Assembly (NCBI RefSeq): GCF_000243235.1 | Contig: NZ_JH594606.1 | Coordinates: 887,752-951,751 of the forward strand | DNA: 64,000 nucleotides | Direction of reading: 5' to 3' | Origin: Gillisia limnaea DSM 15749 | Lineage (GTDB): Bacteria > Bacteroidota > Bacteroidia > Flavobacteriales > Flavobacteriaceae | Part shown: piece after piece, positions 57,802 to 64,000 of the stretch | How the letters are laid out: every line of letters begins with the position of its first letter | Position numbering within the stretch: position 1 is the first letter of the stretch | The notes under the pieces: generated by a model | What the model saw: the letters and a program-made list of their open reading frames with translations, nothing else | Told to the model about the DNA's origin: nothing | Databases searched by the model: none | Program-made: the position numbers and the translations under genes

Positions 57802-58373
57802 ACATTCTGGCTCCCTTACTTATTTTTTAAGTGATCTCTTTCTTTTTAATCTATTATGGATTAGTCGAGAAGGGGTTTCAGGTACCCGGAATGCCACTGC
57901 TTTTTATTTCCGGGTTTCTATTTTTTACGTTTATTGAGTATTTAATGCATAGGTATGTGTTCCATTTACCTGTTACCAACCCAAAGCGCGAAAAATTTGT
58001 ATACACTATTCACAGTGTACACCACGATTACCCCAAAGATAAATCCAGGCTTACCATGCCTCCCGTATTAAGTTTAATTCTTGCCGCTATATTCTTCGTG
58101 ATCTACGCAAGTGTAAAGGGAGATTATGTTTTTGGATTTCTTTCTGGTTTCCTTGTTGGTAATACGACTTAATTAGGAGTGCATTATTCTATTCATGCTT
58201 TTAATGTGCGGAATAACTTCATAAAAATTCTTTGGCATCACCGCAGCATTCATCACTATCGCAAGCCAAACAAAGCTTTTGGGGTTTCCTCTCCGATATG
58301 GGAAGTGATCATTAGAACCATTCCTGGAAAATCTCTAACAGAGGAAAAAGAAATGCATCGCACTAATAAATAG
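57802..58373 (+). pseudogene. Fatty acid hydroxylase/sterol desaturase-like gene, several lesions
   Basis: The ORF from GTG at 57831 reads ISFFLIYYGLVEKGFQVPGM and FIEYLMHRYVFHLPV, then HSVHHDYP, and is cut by TAA at 58170-58172. The same frame then continues LGVHYSIHAFNVRNNFIKIL, HHRSIHHYRKPNKAFG. The histidine boxes (HRYVFH, HSVHHDYP, HHRSIHHY) are those of the family. Upstream, TFWLPYLFFK in another frame is the missing beginning, so at least one frameshift and one nonsense change are present. A functional copy would hydroxylate a lipid. Confidence 0.8.
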
Positions 58374-58769
58374 AACAATTTTACTTCAAAAATAGTTGTC
58401 TGAAAAGATATTTTTTTTGTGATTAGGTTAACAAAAAACAGTTTCTAAGAATTATTTTAATGAATAAATAAATTTCATCAAGTTTTTTTTTAAAAACAAA
58501 GCTAAGAGTTTTAGGAATACGGTTTATCCCAAAAAACCAGTAGGAATGAACATTTGGACTCATTTTATTATTACAATGATTGAATTAAATTTTTTCACAT
58601 AGTAAAGTTTTAAGCAATTTACTACTGAACCGACGCAACCATTTTATAAATCCTGCATCTATTCGATAGCGTTGTGTTAAGAGTTTAACATTTAAATAGG
58701 TCCACTATATTTTCCTTTTTAAGAAATTATTAGGATCTTGAGCGCTGGCTAATTCAAAAAAACAGAGTA
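58374..58769. other. Leader region of the SusC/SusD operon
   Basis: The DNA is AT-rich and has no gene. No clear TTTG/TAnnTTTG promoter or hairpin stands out; TCCACTATATTTTCC near 58698-58712 is only a weak -7 candidate. Confidence 0.35.
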
Positions 58770-61700
58770 ATGAAAAAAAGATTAAATGGAATTCTAACGC
58801 TATTCTTAGTGTTCGTTGTGCAATTAACCTTTGCACAGCAAAGAACGGTAACCGGTACAGTTGTTTCTGCAGCAGACGGTGTGACCTTACCCGGTGTGAA
58901 TGTAATTATTCAGGGGACCTCTTCAGGAACCCAAACAGATTTTGATGGGAATTATTCTATTAATGTTAGTCAGGGTGATCAATTGGTTTTTTCTTATATA
59001 GGGTTTGAACCAAGAACTGTTCGTGTAGGAGCAGGAAATGTTATTGACGTATCTTTGGAAGTAGATGCACAATCACTTGATGAAGTTATAGTAACGGCCT
59101 ATGGAACATCCACGAAAGAGGCATTCACAGGTTCTGCCAGTGTAATAGGTGCCGAAGATATCGCTACAAGGAACGTTACCTCACCTATTGCCGCTATAGA
59201 AGGTAGGGCAACTGGTGTCCAGTTTACCTCGGCATCAGGGCAACCTGGATCATCACCAAATATAGTGATACGGGGTGTGGGTACAATTAATGGTTCTACA
59301 GATCCTTTGTATGTTGTGGATGGCGTTCCATACGAGGGAGCTTTAAACACTATTGCCCAAGAGGACATTAAATCATTTACAATTCTTAAGGATGCGGCTT
59401 CAACATCGTTATATGGCTCCAGGGCTGCTAACGGAGTTGTTCTTATTACTACTAAAAGTGGTAGTAGAAGGGGAGGAATTAGAGTAAGTGCCTCAACACA
59501 AACCGGTTTAGTATCCCAAGCTATTTCACCCTATGATGAGGTTTCTCCAGGCGAATATTATGAAATTATGTGGGAAGCTTTAAAAAATTCAAGTGCTGGC
59601 GGTGGGGATCCAGCTTTTGCTTCTGCAAATATCTACAATAATTTAGGGTATAATCCATTTGACGTGCCTAACGATCAAATCGTAGGGATTAATGGACAAC
59701 TAAATCCAAATGCAAATGTGATCTACCAATCATTGGATTGGTATGATGTATTGCAAAAAACCGGTGTAAGAAAGAATTATAATGTAAATGTTTCTGGTGG
59801 AGGTGATGATCATACCGTGTTTTTCTCTGCTTCCTATTTAGAGGAAGAGGGATATGTGGTAAGTTCATCATTTGACCGTTTAACTTCGCGACTAAGCGCA
59901 GAATTTGACGCAAATGACCGGATTACTATTGGAGGTAGTGCCAATATTACAATCTCTGAAGCTGTGGGTCCAAGTTCTGCGGGAACAGGTAGTATTGTCA
60001 ACCCTTTTGGTTTTGCAAAAAACATAGGTTCCATCTATCCTGTATTTGTAAATGATCTGCAAGGAAACATCGTACGTGATGTTTCTGGGAATCCAGTATT
60101 TGATAATGGGGAAGGGTTTCCTGACTTGAATATCGGCTCAAGGCCTATAAGCCAGGGACGTCATGCCTTACAAGAGCTTCTTTTAAATGATGAACGCGAT
60201 AGAGATAATACGTACGGCTTTAGATTTTTCACAGAGATTGAATTATTAGATGGCCTTAATGTTCGGTTAAATTATGGTAGAGATATCAATGAAGGACTCG
60301 AAAAGGAATATGAAAATAACATCATTGGAGATGCCCAGCCAACCGGAAGATATGGTGAGACCAGATTTAGAAGGCAGGTAGAGAATTTCAATCAACTTTT
60401 AACATATAACAAGAGTTTTAATGATGTCCATAATTTGGATATTACCGCTGGTCATGAAAGTTTCGACAGGACTTTTTCCAGTAATAGTGGTTTGGCAATT
60501 ATTCAAGTCGCTGAGGGAATCTTTGAATTTGACAATTTTGCAACTCCTGTTAGTTTGGGTGGTTCTACCACAAACAAGACCATTGAAGGATATTTTGCAA
60601 GAGCAAACTATAACTTCGATAATAAATATTATATCAGTGGTTCTGTTAGAAGAGATGCATCCTCGGTTTTCAGTACAGATGCAAGATGGGGTACTTTTTA
60701 TTCCGTAGGAGGCGCCTGGAGAATAGATCAGGAAGATTTTATGGATGATGTTTCTTTTATTGATCAATTGAAATTAAGAGGGTCTTATGGTGAAGTAGGA
60801 AATGATGACTTGGGAGATTTCTTTTTATCCCAGGCTAGATACTCCATAACCTCCAATGCTGGTAACCCCGCAATAATCAATACAGATATAGGTAATGAGG
60901 ATCTACAGTGGGAGACAGTAGAAAGTTTTGATGTGGCCTTAGAATTTACATTGTTCAACAACTTCTTGGATGGAACCGTAGAATACTATAAGAAAAGTTC
61001 TACCGATTTGCTCTATAACTTGCCCATACCCTTGAGTAACGGTCTCAATACCGTACCATCCAATATAGGAGATTTGTACAATTCCGGTTTTGAAGTTGCA
61101 TTGACAACACATTTGGTAAATAAGAATGATTTTACGTGGGATGTGACTTTACAAGCATCTACATTTAAAAATGAAATCACCTTTTTACCAAACCCAGTCA
61201 TCCCTACTGATGACGGCTCAAAACGTTTGGCAGAAGGGCGTTCCATATTTGATTTCTATTTGCTCAGGACCGCTGGTGTAGATCCTGCCACTGGAGACCA
61301 ATTGTTCCTTCAATATGAATTAGATGCCGATGGTGAAAGTGTTCCTGTGCTAGATGCAAATGGTGAAATAGCGACCACTAATGACTGGCAAGCTACAGAA
61401 AGGGCCTATACCGGAGATAGTTCTATACCTGATCTTTTGGGTTCCGTAGCAAACAGCATCAGCTATAAAGGGATTTCATTGAATTTTTTAATAAACTATG
61501 GTATTGGTGGCTCGTTCTTGGATAACGGATATTCAACTATGATGCATAGCGGGAATTATGGAAGTTCTCTACACCCGGATATTTTGAATGCATGGCGCCA
61601 GCCGGGGGACATCACCGATGTGCCGAGGATGGAAAATGGAAACGCAGGCTTGGTTAGAACACAATCTGACAGATTTTTAACTGACGCTTCCTTTGTAACA

Positions 61701-61913
61701 CTTAAAAACGTTAATTTAGGCTATAGTTTTGACACCTATACCATGGATAAATTAGGACTTGATAATTTAAGAGTTTCAATAACTGGAGAGAATTTATATT
61801 TCAAAAGTAAGAGAACAGGCTTAAATCCTCAATTTGAATTAGGAGGAACACCTAACGGTAACGACTTTAATCCCTCAAGAATTATTTCTGTAGGTTTGAA
61901 CGTAGGATTTTAA
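58770..61913 (+). CDS. SusC/RagA-family TonB-dependent transporter
   Basis: The 1047-residue outer-membrane protein has a signal peptide (ILTLFLVFVVQLTFAQ), a CarboxypepD_reg-like domain (VTGTVVSAADGVTLPGVNVI to FSYIGFE), a TonB box (LDEVIVTAYGTSTKEAFTG), a plug domain (NIVIRGVGTINGSTDPLYVVDGVPY, DAASTSLYGSRAANGVVLITTK) and a long barrel ending ISVGLNVGF. It imports a large nutrient together with the SusD lipoprotein encoded 24 bases downstream. No carbohydrate-active enzyme gene is visible within the window, so the substrate (glycan or peptide) is unknown. Confidence 0.95.
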   Translation: MKKRLNGILTLFLVFVVQLTFAQQRTVTGTVVSAADGVTLPGVNVIIQGTSSGTQTDFDGNYSINVSQGDQLVFSYIGFEPRTVRVGAGNVIDVSLEVDAQSLDEVIVTAYGTSTKEAFTGSASVIGAEDIATRNVTSPIAAIEGRATGVQFTSASGQPGSSPNIVIRGVGTINGSTDPLYVVDGVPYEGALNTIAQEDIKSFTILKDAASTSLYGSRAANGVVLITTKSGSRRGGIRVSASTQTGLVSQAISPYDEVSPGEYYEIMWEALKNSSAGGGDPAFASANIYNNLGYNPFDVPNDQIVGINGQLNPNANVIYQSLDWYDVLQKTGVRKNYNVNVSGGGDDHTVFFSASYLEEEGYVVSSSFDRLTSRLSAEFDANDRITIGGSANITISEAVGPSSAGTGSIVNPFGFAKNIGSIYPVFVNDLQGNIVRDVSGNPVFDNGEGFPDLNIGSRPISQGRHALQELLLNDERDRDNTYGFRFFTEIELLDGLNVRLNYGRDINEGLEKEYENNIIGDAQPTGRYGETRFRRQVENFNQLLTYNKSFNDVHNLDITAGHESFDRTFSSNSGLAIIQVAEGIFEFDNFATPVSLGGSTTNKTIEGYFARANYNFDNKYYISGSVRRDASSVFSTDARWGTFYSVGGAWRIDQEDFMDDVSFIDQLKLRGSYGEVGNDDLGDFFLSQARYSITSNAGNPAIINTDIGNEDLQWETVESFDVALEFTLFNNFLDGTVEYYKKSSTDLLYNLPIPLSNGLNTVPSNIGDLYNSGFEVALTTHLVNKNDFTWDVTLQASTFKNEITFLPNPVIPTDDGSKRLAEGRSIFDFYLLRTAGVDPATGDQLFLQYELDADGESVPVLDANGEIATTNDWQATERAYTGDSSIPDLLGSVANSISYKGISLNFLINYGIGGSFLDNGYSTMMHSGNYGSSLHPDILNAWRQPGDITDVPRMENGNAGLVRTQSDRFLTDASFVTLKNVNLGYSFDTYTMDKLGLDNLRVSITGENLYFKSKRTGLNPQFELGGTPNGNDFNPSRIISVGLNVGF

Positions 61914-61937
61914 TAAAAATAATAAAACATTCTAATT

Positions 61938-63587
61938 ATGTTAAGAAAAATAAAATTTATGTTATTCGTAATAGCAGCTATTACAATAACGTCCTGTTCA
62001 GAAGATTTTCTGGAAACGAAACCAACAGATGCTATTTCTGCTGCTGATGCCTTGGCGACTGCAGAGAACATGGCGCTTATAATAAATGGATTGCATAGAG
62101 GGTTGTATGCCCAATCCCAAACGATCTTTCCAGGAGGTAACACCGCGAGGGCGGGTGAACACTACTGGCTTCCACTTGGTGATAATATAGCCGGAGGTGT
62201 AATTCATTCTGCGAGAGCCAATAACTTAGGCTGGCAAGACGAAACACGATGGATATCACATACGCAACCAACAGAGCTGACACCAGAACTATTATGGTAT
62301 CACCGTTACAATATCATAGGAAGTGCCAATGCCGTTATCAATAGGATTGCAGAAGGAGATATTCCTGTAGATGGAAGACTCAATGAGATTGCTGGTCAGG
62401 CGTACACGTATAGAGTATATGCGTATCTTTCGTTGGTTCAGCATTATGCCAAGGGTTATTTGATCGGGACTCCATCAAGTGATCCTGGTGTACCCTTATT
62501 ATTTGCTTCAGAACCGCCGTTTAACAGTGAACCAAGATCAACAGTCCAAGAAATTTACGACCAGATGGAACTGGATATTGACGCCGCTATAGGTTTCTTT
62601 GAGGAAGCGACTCCAAGATCTACCGGAAGTGCTGATGCCAAGTCTCAATTGAACATAGATGTTGCTTATGGTCTAAAAGCACGGATAGCCTTATCTAAAG
62701 GAGATTGGGCTACTGCAGCATCAGCTGCGGCACGCGCACGCCGGGATTATCCAATAATGGATGAAAGCGATTGGAAATCCGGATTTAATACTACCCTTCT
62801 TCCAGAAGTTATATGGGGAAGCAATGTAATAACCACAGAAACCACATTTTTCCGTTCTTATTTCTACCTGATTGCCAACGATTTCAACGGCAGCCAGGTT
62901 AGGAATAACCCTAAATTAGTGGATAGAAGACTGTATGATAAAATTCCCGATACGGACTATAGACAAGATTTATTCTTAGCCAATGCTCCCAACACAAATA
63001 CTTCCGCAGCCAACGGAAATGGGGGTTTTGCCAATAATACCAATCCTTTATATCCTACACAAGAAGCTTTTCAGGCGGCGGTAGACAGTATTAAGAGTGT
63101 ATATGGTTTGACCAACGGTCACAACACACATCCATATATGCATGTTAAATTTAGGCAGCAAAATCCTGGATCTATAGATCCTGATGATATTATTTACATG
63201 CGCACTTCTGAAATGTATTTAATAGAAGCTGAAGCAAAAACAATGATGAATGACATTGCCGGAGCCCAAGCTGCTTTAAGCCCGTTGGGCGAAGCACGTG
63301 ATAGTGCTTACGATGCGACTGTTTTTGACACTCAAGAAAAATTAATGGATCATATTAAGTTTCAGCGTGGCGTAGAATTATATGGAGAAGGCTTTTTATA
63401 CACAGATAAAATACGTTGGGACGAAGGTATTGACCATGCCGCCAATGGAGGTTCTGGTGCATCCCAAACGCTTTATCAAGATGGTTTTCAACAAGATAAA
63501 CCTTCGGTTAATGATGCATGGATTTTCAAAATACCACAAGCAGAAATTGATGCTAATCCTAATTTGGGACCCGGTGATCAAAATTAA
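61938..63587 (+). CDS. SusD/RagB-family nutrient-binding lipoprotein
   Basis: The 549-residue protein has a lipoprotein signal (FMLFVIAAITITSC, Cys at about residue 20) and the SusD pattern: EDFLETKPTDAISAADALAT, YTYRVYAYLSLVQHYAKG, TVQEIYDQMELDIDAAIGFF, and the C-terminal YMRTSEMYLIEAEAKTMM and MDHIKFQRGVELYGEG. It caps the SusC transporter and binds ligand at the cell surface. It is in one operon with susC and is followed by a strong terminator. Confidence 0.95.
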   Translation: MLRKIKFMLFVIAAITITSCSEDFLETKPTDAISAADALATAENMALIINGLHRGLYAQSQTIFPGGNTARAGEHYWLPLGDNIAGGVIHSARANNLGWQDETRWISHTQPTELTPELLWYHRYNIIGSANAVINRIAEGDIPVDGRLNEIAGQAYTYRVYAYLSLVQHYAKGYLIGTPSSDPGVPLLFASEPPFNSEPRSTVQEIYDQMELDIDAAIGFFEEATPRSTGSADAKSQLNIDVAYGLKARIALSKGDWATAASAAARARRDYPIMDESDWKSGFNTTLLPEVIWGSNVITTETTFFRSYFYLIANDFNGSQVRNNPKLVDRRLYDKIPDTDYRQDLFLANAPNTNTSAANGNGGFANNTNPLYPTQEAFQAAVDSIKSVYGLTNGHNTHPYMHVKFRQQNPGSIDPDDIIYMRTSEMYLIEAEAKTMMNDIAGAQAALSPLGEARDSAYDATVFDTQEKLMDHIKFQRGVELYGEGFLYTDKIRWDEGIDHAANGGSGASQTLYQDGFQQDKPSVNDAWIFKIPQAEIDANPNLGPGDQN

Positions 63588-63628
63588 TAAGTGCTAAATT
63601 TTTAATTTTAAAACTTAGTCTTACTTTA

Positions 63629-63666
63629 AACTCCTTGCATATTCTAATAATATGCGGGGAGTTTTT
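63629..63666 (+). terminator. Terminator of the SusC/SusD operon
   Basis: AAACTCCTTGCATAT and ATATGCGGGGAGTTT form a hairpin with internal mismatches around TCTAATA, followed by a T tract. It is about 40 bases after the SusD stop. Confidence 0.75.
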
Positions 63667-63743
63667 ATTTTCAAGAATTGATACTATTAAATTACTCATA
63701 ATAATACAATAACCCTGTAACATTATGACGCTTATAATAATTT

Positions 63744-64000
63744 CTAAAGGAGAATAAATCCGCTTTTTCTGGCGTGTTCCTCGGCCTCTTTAGAAGAGTC
63801 GGTCATTAAAACAGGAGTGGTCTCAAAGCTATCAACGATGCTTTGCACCCGCTGCATTTGCCTTTTGTGATTTACGCTTCGTAAATAGATCGCGAGAATC
63901 CTTTCCGGAAATTGTACCGCTATATCGGTATAAATACTGGCATCATGTTCCCCGCTATCCCCTATCAAAATAAAATTTAAATCGGGATATGTTCTTAGAA
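63744..64000 (-). CDS. App1-type phosphatidate phosphatase-like protein (DUF2183, 3' end)
   Basis: The frame enters from the right edge and ends at 63744. The visible C-terminal ~85 residues read NFILIGDSGEHDASIYTD, then FPERILAIYLRSVNHK and DSFETTPVLMT. These are the closing strand and catalytic-loop region (GDSGEHD) of the App1 (DUF2183) HAD-like phosphatases, which act on phosphatidate in yeast. The N-terminal catalytic DxD lies outside the window. The bacterial substrate is unknown. Confidence 0.85.
   Translation of the reverse strand, partial: LRTYPDLNFILIGDSGEHDASIYTDIAVQFPERILAIYLRSVNHKRQMQRVQSIVDSFETTPVLMTDSSKEAEEHARKSGFILL

Overview
The window looks like a chromosome segment of a marine-type member of the Flavobacteriaceae (Bacteroidota). 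The evidence is a SusC/SusD pair, Bacteroidota promoter motifs (TTTG plus TAnnTTTG), many genes without a Shine-Dalgarno sequence, families typical of Flavobacteriia (DUF6122, DUF2141, DUF2490, the sulfite reductase with a long C-terminal extension), low GC in accessory genes and somewhat higher GC in core genes. No rRNA, tRNA, CRISPR array or prophage was seen.

Layout. 1-12 kb is an accessory region. It holds a MazE/MazF-type toxin-antitoxin pair, Fic and SnoaL-like gene remnants, a membrane MutS-like ATPase, two GNAT acetyltransferases (one with a nonsense codon), a methyltransferase, an amine oxidase and small membrane proteins. Nearly all are single genes on the + strand. Several are followed by copies of a ~115-bp repeat with imperfectly complementary ends, which resembles an integrase-less gene-cassette array. 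An endonuclease/phosphatase-family membrane protein and a stand-alone CheB interrupt it. 12-15.9 kb is a TetR regulator facing a SulP transporter / beta-carbonic anhydrase / DUF2490 operon, with a palindromic operator candidate between them. 16.1-24.7 kb is a heavy-metal RND efflux operon (His-rich protein, TolC, His-rich lipoprotein, adaptor, CusA/CzcA pump). It is split between adaptor and pump by an IS4-type element and a four-helix-bundle gene lying in AT-rich repeats.

25.1-38.8 kb, all on the - strand, is a sulfur supercluster. In transcription order it runs metY, metX, hom, metZ (methionine synthesis by direct sulfhydrylation), then an Rrf2 regulator, DUF2061, cysH, cysD, cysN, sulfite reductase, cobA, a SirC/Met8-type gene and a ferredoxin-NADP reductase-like flavoprotein (sulfate to sulfide plus siroheme and electron supply). 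metK follows on the + strand. The main discovery is three leader-peptide attenuators. Each is a very short ORF that opens with Met and Cys codons, followed 21-25 nt later by an intrinsic terminator, with a leader segment that can pair with the terminator's 5' half. Two lie in tandem ahead of metY and one lies between cysN and the sulfite reductase gene.

40.6-64 kb holds mixed genes: an SRPBCC protein, acyl-CoA dehydrogenase, 2-hydroxyacid dehydrogenase, universal stress protein, an ATP-grasp-like protein, a broken REP-associated transposase with large palindromes, a HigB/HigA pair, a beta-propeller amidohydrolase, duplicated DUF6122 genes flanking an aldehyde dehydrogenase/DUF779/AraC unit, a DUF302 lipoprotein, a deoxynucleoside kinase, a broken fatty-acid hydroxylase, SusC/SusD, and a partial App1-type phosphatase at the right edge. 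All assignments are by reading sequence and motifs; no search or folding program was run.
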